A stretch of 64,000 nt of DNA from Morella rubra (GCA_003952965.2 CM025854.1:28593364-28657363); one strand, 5' to 3'. Shown: positions 1 through 13,596, numbered from the stretch's first letter. Numbers and translations are program-made. The notes: a model not told the origin generated them from the sequence alone.

Positions 1-471
1 AGATGTCTTAAACTTCAATTCTATGAGAACATCACTTTTGAGCTAGATAATCAGATCCGTACAATGCTTATCAGAACCTTAAAACCCAGCAGATACTTTA
101 ACAAAGTAAAGTGAATCAGAAACTAATTCCAAACATAAGAGAAAATGGAAGTTCATGCCACCTGATGCTCCAAGCTAGGAAAAACATACATCTTTCTATT
201 GTGATATATGCTTGCTGTATCAAGAGGCTGGTATAATACCAGAAAGTAATTAACGTTCTAGTCACCCATGCATAGTGTTTCTCATGAATAGACACTACGG
301 CATGCTTCATTCATATAATGCCATCCTTATGCTGCTTGAACAATAGAAGCATTAAGCTTCAATAACCATTCTGTGGTCTGATTAAGACACACATCAAAGC
401 AAGTCATCATCTACAAATTAGACTTCATCAATCTTGAACCTTTCAAATGTTGTTTTATGTTATTCAATTAC
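1..471 (-). other. Intron of ClpB3 running off the window
   Basis: A donor GT follows exon 7 at 470-471, and no continuation of ClpB coding sequence is found down to position 1 on the minus strand. The stretch therefore looks like one intron of at least 471 bp. Nothing else is visible in it. Confidence 0.75.
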
Positions 472-3400
472 CTTTATCAGGTAAAAATCGACCACTGATG
501 TAACGATCAGAAAGAATGGCAGCTGCTACAAGAGCACTGTCAGAAATACGGACTCCGTGATGCAGCTCATATCTTTCGCGTAGTCCTCGCAGAATAGAAA
601 TAGTATCTTCGACCGAAGGCTGATCAACATAAACTTGCTGAAAACGACGCTCCAAGGCTGGATCTTTCTCAATATATTTGCGATATTCATCCAAAGTTGT
701 AGCACCAATACACCGCAACTCTCCCCGACCAAGCATAGGCTTCAACAGATTGCCAGCATCCATCGCACCATTTGTAGCACCTGAAAGAAAAAACTGAAAG
801 CTTAGGGTCACCATCAGCGTTGTCATTCTTTAACATATTTCCTCTCCACATATAAGCTACTTCAGCTAGCTTTCAGCATTCAAAAATAGGCATCTGAAAG
901 TAGTTTAACAAGCAAATCACCTGCCCCGACAACTGTATGGATCTCGTCAATGAAGAGGACAATCTGGCCATCCGATTCTGTAACTTCCTTGAGCACAGCC
1001 TTCAGCCTATCCTCAAATTCTCCCCGAAATTTTGCCCCAGCAATGAGTGCACCCATGTCAAGGGATATCAGCTGCAAGAAGCAACAACAGACCAGAGTAC
1101 TGTCAAAGCTTCAATACTAGTTAGATTTTTTTTTTTGGGAGAGAGAGAAGGGGGAGTGTGGGGAGCGGAGGTAAGTCTGCACTAAACTTCTACATATGGC
1201 ACACACCTTACGATTCATCAATGCTTGAGGTACATCTCCTTGCACAATTCTTTGAGCAAGCCTGTTGAAGAAGGTACAGTTCGATTAACATGCAGAAATA
1301 TAAAGGAATCGAAAGGATTAGGGCCCAACAGAGAAAGCCTTGCTACAAGAAGAAATCAATTCAATCCAGTGACCTGCACAAACCCATAAATAAAGACAGG
1401 CCCCTAGCTCTAACTAGGTGCTTACCCTTCTGAGATCGCAGTTTTTCCTACACCAGGCTCGCCAATTAGAACAGGATTGTTCTTTGTTCTCCTGGAGAGA
1501 ATCTGGATGCACCTGCGTATTTCATCGTCTCTTCCTATTACTGGGTCAAGTTTTCCTTCTCTTGCCATGGTTGTCAGATCTTTTCCATATTTCTCCAACG
1601 ATTCATACTTCCCCTCAGGATCTGTAACAAATTGAAGCTGTAACTCAATAAAACATTGAACACAATGTTTTTGCAATACCTAAGTTGAAGAAACAACATA
1701 AAAAGACTTTCAAAGCACCAAAAACATCCTGAAGCTTCAATACAAATAGGTACTAAACAAGAACTAAACATCAAAAAATGATCCTTCTTCCACCATAATA
1801 GATCACTAAATAAAGACTGCAACGAAAGCTTCACATGCTAGTATAACTACATAAAAACTAAATCTTTTTAGCAAGCATTTGCATGAAAATATGTTAGATG
1901 GTCTCATAGTTCCAGGTCCAACTCATGCCTAGTCTCCTGGATAGAACAACGTCCACCCATATGGGAAACTAACATGATGATCATTACGTAGAAATGGAAG
2001 AATCTGCATATATCCAACTTGTACCACAATCACTGCAACTAGTGCTGTATGGAAAAGTGTTTACAGTCCATATCTTCACCTTCAATCACACGCATCTTTG
2101 TGGGTACACACACACATTGTTACAAGATAAATGTGAAAAGCAAAGGACAAAAAGAAAATAATCTAACCTTGGTCAATGACTGATTGGCGTCCCCTTATAG
2201 ATTCAATTGCAGATTTTAAAGCTTGCAGAGATATTTGAAAATCTTTAAATAATTGCTTCCCGAACCGTTGATCTTGTGTGAAACCAAGAACCAAATGCTC
2301 CACAGACACAAATGAGTCCCCATACTCTTTCTTGAATCCCCTGGCTCGCTGAATCAAGGCTTCCAAATCACGTCCTAACATCGAACCAGATGATTCACCA
2401 AGAACCTATTGTAATTGGACAAGATAAATAGGCGAATCAGTTACTGAAGAATGCATTTACTGATGAGAAAGTCCAAAATTGGTCAACTCAATACTTCCAA
2501 AAGCTGGTAATACAAAACATGGAGGACAGTATCACACTAGTGCCAAAAACGTTGCCGAGGGACTCTCTAACCATGCTGAACCTCTTGGCCGCCCCCAATA
2601 TGTCAGTATTTATTCATATGAAGGCTATTTTCAAGGTAAACAAGGAAAGCAGAAAATCTTTGGGAGTAGGAACAAAATCCAAGTTTCCACCTACACCCAC
2701 CTATAGGTAGCTATCACTCAAGTACAGGACTATGTTTAGGATTCTTGGTCCATCTTTACACCATCAAACAATGGCCATATGTAATGAATCAAGTAGTAAG
2801 GTTTGTGATTAAAACTGTGTAAAAAATTACACCCACTGACCAGATAAAAAAGTTCTCGCCAGTGGAAGTCCCAAATCTAGTAAAAGAATCCAATCAATAT
2901 GAATGCCCAAGCCTAACTTTACCAAATTCACGAGCCAGAGTCACAACCAGACACCAAAGCATATCTTGGGAGGCAAAGCTACGAGACTTCAAGAATTACC
3001 TTCGGTTGCCGTTGGATGAACTTATCAGTGGCCTCTAGAAGGCGGGTATTGTCAACCCCAGCCTTGGAGAAAATTCGGCGAGCAAGCCCATTCTTTTGCT
3101 CCAACACCGCCTTCATTAAATGCTCCGTCTCCACTATCTGATGCTTGTTCTCTTTTGCCACTTCTGGCGATGAAACAATGGCTTGCCATGCCATATCCGT
3201 GAAATCTTGTTGGGTTATCTATCATTATAGCAAAAGGAAAAACTCATCAATGTACAGAAAACCAATCACTCACTCACGTTCCAACTATACACAATTTAGA
3301 GTTCTTGGCACTAAACGTGACTGAAAACAGCATAAAAGAAAATTGATAAAAGATTCTTAAAAGATAATCAATTGAGATTCAGAAAGAGCCAAACTCTCAC

Positions 3401-3923
3401 TCCTTATTTTAAAAATTAACGAAAAAGACACATAAACTGAAACACTAAAAGTACGCACACATAAAACCATTAAGAGGAGGATACCAGATTATACAAGTAA
3501 CATCAGAGTTTTCTCTCTCGCACCGATAATAAAAGAATCATTTGAAACAAATGGACCCTATTAACAAACAGAAACAACTATTATCGGAATGCTACTGCCA
3601 CAAATAATAACAGAACTATTATAAAAACGTATTCTAGTAAGTCAAAACGAAACTAACAAAGTTACCCTTCCATTTGAAGCTTCACAGCGAACATCAAGCG
3701 GCCGAGAGGTCCGACCAAATCTCTGAAATCCATTCGGAAACGCACCGCTTCTATACTGTTGCTTCGACTTCAAGGCCTTAAGGGATTTGGGTTTCGCAGG
3801 GAAGAAGCTCAGAGAGAGCCGTGGTGGCTGAGCGAACAGGGTAGTTCTATTGCAGCCGTTTGTCCGAACCGGCTGCGAAAGACCGAGACGGAACCCGGAG
3901 AACGACGACGTCGTGGATGCCAT
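472..3923 (-). CDS. CLPB3: Chaperone protein ClpB3, chloroplastic (5' half, cut by window edge)
   Basis: Hsp100/ClpB AAA+ disaggregase that resolubilises aggregated stromal proteins with Hsp70. Seven exons are visible on the minus strand: 3666-3923, 3000-3218, 2168-2405, 1426-1621, 1207-1261, 921-1071 and 472-780. All have GT-AG borders and join in frame, giving about 475 codons, roughly half of a typical 970-residue ClpB3. The ATG at 3923 opens a Ser/Arg-rich plastid transit peptide of about 75 residues ending near [10 protein letters not shown]. The double Clp_N repeats follow (exons 2-3), then the first nucleotide-binding domain with Walker A GEPGVGKT (exon 4) and Walker [11 protein letters not shown] (exon 6), and the arginine-finger region [13 protein letters not shown] (exon 7). 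The transit peptide separates it from cytosolic ClpB1/Hsp101; a mitochondrial ClpB4 is less likely from the N-terminal sequence. The coiled-coil middle domain and second ATPase domain lie beyond position 1. Confidence 0.95.
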
Positions 3924-4135
3924 ACCCGGCGCGCGGCGGAGGGTGTCTAGGGAGACGAATGAATATAAAACGAAAAAAGGAAATCTCGGTCACGAGGGAG
4001 TCGGAGGGAAACAAGGGAAAAACTTGGGTCTTTGCGTGGGAATGTCGCAAAGAGAGGGCTCTCGCAGGTTTAAAAAGTGGAAAGCTGGAATGGAAGCAAG
4101 TGACTGCAGAGGGAGTCTGAGGAGAACGGAGAGTG

Positions 4136-4193
4136 TTCGTGAAACGTCGCGAATTTGTTGGGACGCGGAGGATTCGTAAGTAGGAGACACGTG
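4136..4193. promoter_or_regulatory. Heat-shock-element-like TTCnnGAA and a G-box upstream of ClpB3
   Basis: About 213 bp upstream of the ClpB3 ATG is TTCGTGAA (4136-4143), two inverted nGAAn units in HSF-binding spacing, with another GAA a few bases on. A CACGTG core lies at 4188-4193. Plant ClpB genes are heat-inducible through HSEs, so the position makes sense. Two units are fewer than the three usually needed for strong HSF binding, so this is a candidate only. Confidence 0.35.
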
Positions 4194-4214
4194 GGGGGAG
4201 CTAAGATATGACAT

Positions 4215-6076
4215 GGAAAGGATTAGTCGGGACCCATTAGCGTGAGATTTATTAAATATTTTATTTAACTAATTAATGAAATACCAAATATAAAATAAAT
4301 AAATTTTATAAGTCGCATGTGAAGTTGTTGCCTCGAGTATACTGTAGTAATTGAGTGCAGGCAACCCAACTCTAATTTTGTTTTCCGTCTTTTATTCTTT
4401 TTGGGTGTTATCATGTAACTTTTCTACTAAAAATTTGGAGACTAAATCGCCTTTTTGTTGCTACAAATATATTATCTTATATTTTCGATATTTCCAGAAG
4501 AAAGTGAAGATAACAACAGAATGAAATCAACTGAAAGCATGTCTCATCATCTTCTAATCATTTGGAGGATTTTAGAATTTTAAAAAGTAAAAAAATTTCT
4601 ATTTGGGTGAGTTTAAATTCAAAAAATTCTCAAAAAGAGAGAATTAAGAAGACCTCAATGTCAGAGAAAGATTTTGATAGAAAGATCAGGCGCCAAAAAA
4701 GTTTGTCGTTTAAACCCATTAGCAGATGCATTTAGCGTAACTTCGTCTTCTATGTGTGAGTGAGAATCGGGCCCCTCTCCTGTACGGCAACCGTTAATGG
4801 ACCATGTTGTGTTTGAGCACAGTTCTGTTCACTCGCAGGAGCTGGGGAGGAGAAGTCTGACTACAACAGCGGTTCCTAGAAATGGGCTGGGATTCTCTCC
4901 GAGATTGAAAAGGCGCACCGGGTCAAATTAATTTTGTTTTTTTTCCGTGGAAAGCAGCCCGTTTCAACTATAGCCGGCCATTTCTTCTCTAAGGGCGAAG
5001 CCCCAAATAAGTCGTCTGGAAATTCGGATGGAAAATTTGGGGAAAAGAGAGATGAAGGGCCCAATGAGAAGAAACGCATAATTCATTGCCATTGTTCTTA
5101 TATAAACAAAATACATTGAGAAAATCCATAAAAGAAAACAAAATAAATTAAATACATTGTGAATAGCTTTTAGTTTCTTGAAAATTAGTGATGGTGCAAC
5201 GCAACATCAGATGTTTTCCACCATGTTTGGGTAAGGATTTATTAGCTACGAAATTTCAGCTTATATAGAGCGTATCCTCATCTATGGATGGGATCCTCTG
5301 TAATTCTTTATTCAAATTGTACGATGCAATTTGGAGAAAGATGAACACAAAAAGTAGACCTCACACTATTTAATATTGCCAATATAAAACAATTCAAACA
5401 GAAAATTATAAAGAATCTTGTTCCTTGCATCTATACATACTGTAAAGACATGAGTAGCTAATATCATTTCTTTGGCGGCTCACATGGAGTATTCACAATT
5501 AATATTCAGGAATGCATTTTTTGCGACGGTAATTTAGCTGGAGGGCCCCTGGCCAATTAATATTCAGTAATATTCAGAAAGTGAGAGTCCTGGGGTGAAG
5601 ACAATTATCCAACCTTATGGAATACTGGGGGAAAACAGAGAGGACTATCAAGAATTTTCCATTTGCAAACCTTTTTTTTTTTTTTTGGGCCCGGTGGGGG
5701 GCGGAGATCCGCAAGGCATCAGAAATAATTTCAGGATAAAAATTTGGAGATACAATTTCAATATAATGTAGTCTGATATACTCGACAACGAACAAAATAT
5801 ACCAAATACACGGAAAGGAAACAGTTGTATGAAGAAATCATTAACCTGCAACGAAACTTGACCTATGACAAATGTGTAGTAATTCGAAATCACAGCAAGC
5901 CACCAACTCTCGTTATCTTACCTGTTCCACATTCTTGAACTGCAGTAGAAATGAGATACACAAACCCTGTGAAAGGGTGGAAAAATTTAAGAGCCTGAAT
6001 GATAGAAGTAGCAAAAGGACAGTCAAGTATCTCCCCACCATATACTAATGCTACCTCCACTCTTCAAAGCCGCAAA
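4215..6076. other. Intergenic: ClpB3 upstream region and MUB 3' flank
   Basis: AT-rich DNA between the ClpB3 5' end and the MUB stop codon, both genes on the minus strand. It contains short poly-A/T tracts, including a 15-T run near 5671-5685 directly followed by a G/C-rich stretch. No open frame here resembles a known protein. The part nearest 6076 should hold the MUB 3' UTR. Confidence 0.6.
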
Positions 6077-9000
6077 TCATAATATAACACAGACGCACTT
6101 GTTCTGCTTTGGTTGGTTTGCCCCTTTCTTTTCTGTTCAGTTAGAGGAAGATAAACAGTTCTGTCAAAAATCAGTGACAAGCATCACATCGAAAAAAAAC
6201 ACTTGGAGGAGGGAAAGGGGCAGAGCAGTTAAGCAGATCGAAACAGAAGGATGTGTTTCTATCTCCATCAAGACAACCTAAGAGGCACAAGAATAATATC
6301 TACCCTATATGATCAATATCAGTGATAATTGTTGGAGTTTCAGGTTTCTCAGCAACGCCTGTACCTTTCTCTGAAGAAGGTGGTTGAACAATGACATGCA
6401 TGGTCGTAACTCCGCCAGGGATGTCACATAATGGGCTCTGGCACTCCCCAAGAGTTCTGTTGTTCTCCAAAATTTTTCCGGCACTTATTAACTTGACATC
6501 TTTCACTGTCCTTGGACCATTCTCCTTCTCTGAAAAGTCAAAATATCATGCTTAGGTGCCTGGAATAACAATAAATAGCAAGGAATTGCCCGCTCATAGA
6601 GGGACAAAATTCAAAAGAAGAGTTCTTGTCAAGACATGATAACCCTAGATGAACAGATAGAAACTAATGGAATATGAGATTTAAACACATGGATCAAGTT
6701 TACTTGCACCGACTCATGCTATCAAGTGCATTGATGCTCTCATTATCTCAGATGTCTAATGCCCGTTTCAAAAGAGAAATCACTGGACTTGACATTTATC
6801 AGGTATGACATGTCTTTCTATTGCTATCAAATAAGGCCTGTAAACAAGAAAATCTGTATCTCATTGACCATTACCTAATCCGGCCATAAAAGCTATAGGC
6901 TTCTCAATGCCACTGGTGGGCAGCTGGCATAAAACCCTGCCTTTTCCAGGAACTGCCAGTACATTCCAGGCAAGTTTAATCTCAACAAAAAAAAATTACG
7001 AGCTGTCTGTTAGTGGTTCTTCTTGATAGGTCAGAAAAGCTGAATCTCTTTAAAGAAGACACTCAAGCATGATATAAAGCACAATATTCATGAAAAGTGT
7101 TGAGAGAGAGAGATAGGCTCAAAATCTGGAGGCATGATGAACAAGAAATGGTTTTTTTAAGCGCAGAGCTAGTTGGTTCATAGCATTTTAACCGTTGCAC
7201 CATCACCATTCAAGTTCCCTAAAAAGAGCCACATGCATAGAGTAGTCTCCTTCAAAACCAAAGTTCCCAATAAATGCCACATATAATGCAATAATAGTAA
7301 GTAAAATTAGCAAAGATAACAAACTATTTATACCACCTCATACTTTTGATACCTGCTTTAAAGGCATAAACACAAAGCAAATTATCCCATGTGGGTCAAC
7401 CAGAGCATTCTAATAAGCCCATAAGCTGCTCTGCAGAGAGTCTATTTAGTTGCTTGAGAAGATGCTTCATAGTACCAGCTTCTAGAATATTGCATGGTAC
7501 ATTGAATTGTCATCACTATGGTGATGGCTAAATTGGATTCAACTCCACTCCATAGGATGCTCTCCAAATGCAAAAGCAATGTAATGCACTAGGGGAGAAC
7601 TACATATCTAGCCAAGTTTCAATTCTGAAACCCCAGATGGACGCAACATAAAACAAAGACAAAGTTTCTAGGTCACTACAACGACAGATATTCAGATACC
7701 GTCGCACAGTTTTACACTTATTAACTTGACATCTTTCACTGTCCTTGGATTCTCCTAAAAGTAAAATATCATGCCCTGGAATAACAATAAATAGCAAGGA
7801 ATTTCATAGAGGGACAAAATTCAAAAGAAGAGTTCTTGTCAAGACATGATAACCCTAGATGAACAGATAGAAACTAATGGAATATGAGATTTAAACACAT
7901 GGATCAAGTTTACTTGCACCGACTCATGCTATCAAGTGCATTGATGATTATCTCAGAAATGCCCGTTTCAAACACTGGACACATTTATCAGGTATGACAT
8001 GTCTTTCTATTGCTATCAAATAAGGCCTGTAAACAAGAAAATCTGTATCTCATTGACATTACCTACCGGCCATAAAAGCTATAGGCTTCTCAATGCCACT
8101 GGTGGGCAGCTGGCATAAAACCCTGCCTTTTCCAGCTGCCAGTACATTCCAGGCAAGTTTAATCTCAACAAAAAAAAATTACGTGTCTGTTAGTGGTTCT
8201 TCTTGATAGGTCAGAAAAGCTGAATCTCTTTAAAGAAGACACTCAAGCATGATATAAAGCACAATATTCATGAAAAGTGTTGAGAGAGAGAGATAGGCTC
8301 AAAATCTGGAGGCATGATGAACAAGAAATGGTTTTTTTAAGCGCAGAGCTAGTTGGTTCATAGCATTTTAACCGTTGCACCATCACCATTCAAGTTCCCT
8401 AAAAAGAGCCACATGCATAGAGTAGTCTCCTTCAAAACCAAAGTTCCCAATAAATGCCACATATAATGCAATAATAGTAAGTAAAATTAGCAAAGATAAC
8501 AAACTATTTATACCACCTCATACTTTTGATACCTGCTTTAAAGGCATAAACACAAAGCAAATTATCCCATGTGGGTCAACCAGAGCATTCTAATAAGCCC
8601 ATAAGCTGCTCTGCAGAGAGTCTATTTAGTTGCTTGAGAAGATGCTTCATAGTACCAGCTTCTAGAATATTGCATGGTACATTGAATTGTCATCACTATG
8701 GTGATGGCTAAATTGGATTCAACTCCACTCCATAGGATGCTCTCCAAATGCAAAAGCAATGTAATGCACTAGGGGAGAACTACATATCTAGCCAAGTTTC
8801 AATTCTGAAACCCCAGATGGACGCAACATAAAACAAAGCAAAGTTTCTAGGTCACTACAACGACAGATATTCAGATACCGTCGCACAGTTTTACACCAGA
8901 TCCTAGTAGCCACAATACGTTTTCTCAAAAACGAACTATGATAGCAGATTGCCAGCGCTGATGATTATAGAATTGAACTTCAAACATGCAAAATACAAGA

Positions 9001-9152
9001 AAGAAACAAGACAACAAACCTTTCGGCCATTGAGCAAGAATGTCTTCCTTTAAGGTCGCAACACTTGTAGCAAGGGGAAAACTTTTGGGGCCAATATCCG
9101 ATCCATCAGTCAATCTGAACTTGATCTCTAATTGATCTTGTACCCCAGCCAT
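6077..9152 (-). CDS. Membrane-anchored ubiquitin-fold protein (MUB)
   Basis: Small prenylated ubiquitin-like protein that docks group VI E2 ubiquitin-conjugating enzymes at the plasma membrane. Three exons, 9020-9152, 6365-6529 and 6077-6132 (minus), splice at GT-AG borders into 117 residues, the usual family length. The start is the ATG at 9152 (MAGVQDQLEIKFRL); the ubiquitin-like fold spans about residues 6-80, and exon 2 carries the family block VKLISAGKILENNRTL. The last 18 codons lie in a 56-bp exon that is easy to miss and end in KCVCVIL. That is a CaaX box whose final Leu predicts geranylgeranylation, with a second Cys two residues upstream that could be palmitoylated. Reading straight through exon 2 gives a false end at 6300. 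Intron 2 is swollen by a 1.2-kb tandem duplication. Upstream, a donor near 9778 suggests a 5' UTR exon. Confidence 0.93.
6485..8896. repeat. Tandem duplication of about 1.2 kb inside MUB intron 2
   Basis: Unit 1 is 6485-7717 (1233 bp), unit 2 is 7718-8896 (1179 bp). Unit 1 begins inside exon 2, so unit 2 starts with a damaged copy of the first about 45 bp of that exon (7718-7755). The two units are nearly identical over their last 700 bp. In the first 450 bp unit 2 lacks about 13 short blocks of 1-8 bp relative to unit 1, and I see no substitutions. The junction shares the trinucleotide cac. Confidence 0.95.
7718..7755 (-). pseudogene. Broken copy of MUB exon 2 (5' part)
   Basis: This duplicates the start of MUB exon 2 (positions 6485-6529) but lacks 2-bp and 6-bp blocks near the acceptor. 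It cannot replace the real exon and is best left out of the gene model. It is a by-product of the surrounding tandem duplication. Confidence 0.8.
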
Positions 9153-11572
9153 CCTTGGACGATCTAAGTCCACTATAAGTAACCGGACAACCAATATCTT
9201 CACTTGGGCCTTCTCTAAACCTACGAATGTGTCAATTGGATTTTCTTCGAGGAATACCCCGCCGAACGACTTGAATTGCCTGACGGACAAAGAGAGCTCA
9301 TCAAATTCTCACCAGGGTATTCAACAAATCTGAGTAACCATCCACCGAACGAAAGAAGAGTAAACTGAAAGGATTTGTACAACAAACAAGCCAAAACATT
9401 TTAGAAGTGGAAGCTAATACGAAACGGGACGTACTTAAAAGAAAAATAAAAAATATGTCCCATTTCTAGCGAGGAAAATTCACCCTAAATGTACCCAGGC
9501 GGGCCTATAAAAAAAATAGCAGAGAAAAATTCAGCACAGTACCTAAATACAAAGCACGAAACGCAAAATTAAGAGCAAACTCAGTGATACCCCACACCTA
9601 CCCACCGACCCCAACACAAAGAACCTCCGCCAGTTAGTATTCACCAGAACAGAGAAAGAAAAAAAACCTCAGACGGGGGGGTATAGCACGAAATCAACAA
9701 AAGTCTTTATCTGGGTCAACTCTAAATCAATCGGAAACCAAGAGAAACAATTACAGAAAAACCTTCGCGGGTTGTCTTACTTGGTTCAGAAACTGATCAG
9801 GGTCATACTCTTTTCCACAGCTTTTGGTTCAGAAATCAGAAGAAGAAGTTGAGGAGGTTCCAATAATTGATACAAGTCAGAGGAAGAGATCAAACAAGTC
9901 TCGAATACGAGGCTGTTTCGGAGCTTTCAAACTGTTCTAAACCGACACTGGTGGTCAATGACTCCATTCGTTGCCTCCTTCTTCCAATCCCCTCAAGGCC
10001 ATGTCCATGGACAGCTTGCGAGATCTTTTTATTTTGGAGACTCGACCTTTTTGCCTACCTCGCATCTCAGTTGGACAGGTTCGTTATCTGTTGGACTTCA
10101 ATAACCATGTTATGGGTTATGGCCTTTTATGCATCATGTATTTATGGATCGGGTAGAAAGGTATATGCAGATCGTATACAATTTGGATTGGTTAACTTTT
10201 CTTTGACCTTTTTGTTCCATAAATCAGGTGGGAAAAAGTAAACTGCAACTACAAATATGCCTACTTCAAACCGGAGCATGACGTAAATTGATTGCTATCC
10301 ACTCCTAAGTCCTAACTCCTTATGCCATCAAATTGCACGACATAAACTTAAGACCTCCTTAAGAATTTGAATGGTATTAATTACTTTTAATCCTATTGAG
10401 ATTTGTTTGTAGGCTTAATTAGTTACTACTATGAGGTATGGCTGAATTCAAATTAGTCCTTAAAGTTTATTTTGTCCTAAACTAGTCTTTGACTTCTAAG
10501 TGATTTGGACATGCATAGCCGCTTGCAATTAGTGGTGATGTATATAATCTTATAATCATTATATAAGATTTAATATAGTATTATTAAGATATTAGAGATG
10601 AGATATTGTCCTAGAGATTCAAGTTTAAATATAGAAATATCTTTTTATATTATGCTTGATATTTTATTTATAAATAGAGACATGTAACTTGTGCTTTCTA
10701 TGCACTTATAATGCAAAACATAATTATGGAGTTCTTTTATAATAGATGTAAATCTTCTAAACCGAATTACCTAAATTTATTTCTCTCCTTACTATTTCTC
10801 TCATCTTTTCATATTATTCTTCAATTATGCATTACGTTTATCTTTTCTTTTGATGTCCCTATTTAATCACATGATATTTATTCTTGGCTAACCAAGTTGA
10901 GATAATAAACACGCTAAGACACAAAGAATTCCCTAGAGACTATTATAGAACTAAATTAAACCCTAAGAGACTGGTTTGGAATTTAGTCATATCCAAATAT
11001 TAGTAAACTAATTAAACCTATTTATTATATTTTTGGCCTGAGAAAGCAAAATTGGTCACAGGCGCAAATGTTGAAGGGGATGCAAAATGGACATCTCGAT
11101 CATGATGAAGTACATGCAACATACTAACACGTCAGATACTCGAGCTTTTTGTAGAAAGGTTATAGAACATTTACAGATAACCATACGAAATTAGACTAAA
11201 ATATTCCATTCAAACTCTTCTTTTAATGAAATAAAGAAAGTTGCCACCGAGAGAAGGGATTCTCGATGTAACTCACCAATATCTAAAAGTGTACTTAATT
11301 TTATGATCAAGTCGAGTTTGAAGCGATTCTAAAATCTTCTATTCTATTCGAATTATTATGTGAGTTCCAGCACTGATTCTACTGAATTATGCATGGAAAA
11401 TATACTAACCTACTCTAATGTAATATGCGTTAACTGATGACAATTATCATGACTTATGTTTTTAATATCTTTAATATATAGTATATGATTTGAAAATATG
11501 CCAACCTCCATGCGAGGATGATCAGAATGTGATGTGAATTGAATGATAATGCTAATTTCGAATTAAGAAGAG

Positions 11573-11594
11573 TTTTTTTTTTTTTTTTTTTTTT
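11573..11594. repeat. 22-T homopolymer
   Basis: Uninterrupted T run in intergenic DNA. It could be a relic poly-A tail of a minus-strand retroinsertion, but no flanking duplication is evident. Confidence 0.85.
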
Positions 11595-13596
11595 AAATAC
11601 TTTGATCTGAAACAAATTATGTATTCATGTTAATTTTAAGTAGGTTTATTAAACATATTATGCAATTCTCGAGAAATAAAAAAGATTTTATTCGCGCTCA
11701 CATGATTGACCATTGAACATTGATCACGATTATTAAAATTTTAATATAATTAGAAACATAAACTGGGTAGCATAACTTCGTGTTTAATATAATAATAATA
11801 CTTTGTCAAGTAGCGTATAGATTACTTAAGCATTCAAGCATGAATGTCGGGTAGTTACCAAGAAGCCATGAAAATTATATTTTCCCTCTATCACCTTGAC
11901 TAATTTCGAGATAACGAAATTTATGTAGTCTTTTCATTCTATACAAATCAAATAATTACCTTATCAAAAGTTCCGAGTGTGATTTCAAAGAGCTGATAGT
12001 ATCAATAAGATTTTGAACTTGAGAATTTAAAAGAAGCAAACCAGCAAGATCTAAACTTTAACCACTATGACTCAAGTTTTAACCACCAGACTAACCTTTT
12101 GAGTTGATATTCCTATCTTCGTTAGACGTGCTTTTCGTATTTCATTGTCTTGGGAGCTGATAAGTCCAATAACCATTCAGATTCTCTAGTGAGTCATCGG
12201 AAGAACCAACTAATTGATATTATATGATAATGCAACGAAGTGGCACAATTCCAATTGTCAATCATGCAAATAAACTATGGACAAAAATGATGTTATTATG
12301 GTCAAAAAAGAAAGGCAAAATGCCAAAGGGCCGACAAATCAAAGCATAAGGAACCTCCATGCACCTCGAAAGATCAGAGTTTCACCAAATTCGGGTCTTG
12401 GGGTGCTCAAAATATCAAGGCAATTCCAAATGGGTTTCTTGTCAGCACTGAGTCACCAATTTCCACGAACAAGAATCTCTCATTAAAAATATCATCATCA
12501 GAATTTCAATGACACAATGTTTGGTAGCGCAGTAGACAGCAATGCCGTGAGACCAGGGAGAACACCAAGAAATTCCATCCTGATAGTGGGACATTACACG
12601 ATAAAGCATACACAACTCCAACTCATTCGTTAATTAAATTAATTATGTGAATTTATTCTTTTAAAGTGCAGTGCAAAGATTGTATATTTAAGCTCATAAT
12701 ATATGTATGTCGTGCAAAACATAACATTTTTACTCGTCTCTGGTTTGAGTAGAGCTCAAGTTTTCAACCTGTGGTGTCAAAGCTACATATTTCCCATTTG
12801 AGTTTTGCCTGAGATCTGATATATTTTCAGCTCATGAACCTTATTAAGGTAATCACGGCGATATGCTTTATATATATAAAATCTTAGTGTATAGAAACTC
12901 CTTGAAAACAAGAAGATTACACTTAACCAAGGAAAAAAAAAAAAAAAAGGAGGAGAATACTATGAGTAGATGTTTGGAACCGATCTACAGTAAGTGAGGA
13001 ATAAATTATGGAGAAATAATTTTCTGCACATTTCAATGTCTCTAGTGAACCGTACATAACAAAGACCAATATGTAATCTAAGAAAGTTCATCTTTTGAAT
13101 AGGACCTGTAACAGAGCAATCTTATACCTACCCCTAAAATTCACCATAATGGTATCAAATGAAAGGGGAAAAAATCGGTACTAACAAGAATGGAAACAGC
13201 AAAACAACGAAAAGTAAAGGCAAAGAAACATTTCTGGGCTAATGGGGGTCCCTAACAGAAGATATGTCCTAGCCTTCCTCTTCAACGCACCAATCAACCT
13301 GATGGCATTACCGACAGTACCTTCTATCTTCGTATATTTTCTCACTTATTTTCAAAATATGCTCTAAAGATCTCAGGCAGGACTCCACTGATGGAAGGCC
13401 AATAATAGTATCCTTTTCTCAACCAAAAAATAAAGGACGGATTGCTATGTTACAGATTGAAAGAATGAATCTCATGCCGTGCTAGTGATGTCGATCCTTG
13501 TCAGCAAGTGACAGTGAATTTGGGCCTCCAAAGGTTTGACCTTTCGGCCAATTTTCAGCTCGTCTTCTCGACTAAAGTCGAAAGCATTTCGAGCTC

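Noticed and set aside
9867..10241. 124-codon plus-strand open frame upstream of MUB
   Set aside because: Overlaps the likely MUB promoter and leader region, has no recognisable motif, and lacks splice or promoter support.
10560..10850. Solo LTR of a Copia-type element
   Set aside because: A TATA-like stretch and pyrimidine-rich tail look suggestive, but no TG/CA ends or flanking 5-bp duplication could be defined.
12511..12560. tRNA-like stretch ggtagcgcagtagacagc
   Set aside because: No acceptor stem partner or T-arm GTTCGA box at the right distance, so it does not fold as a tRNA.
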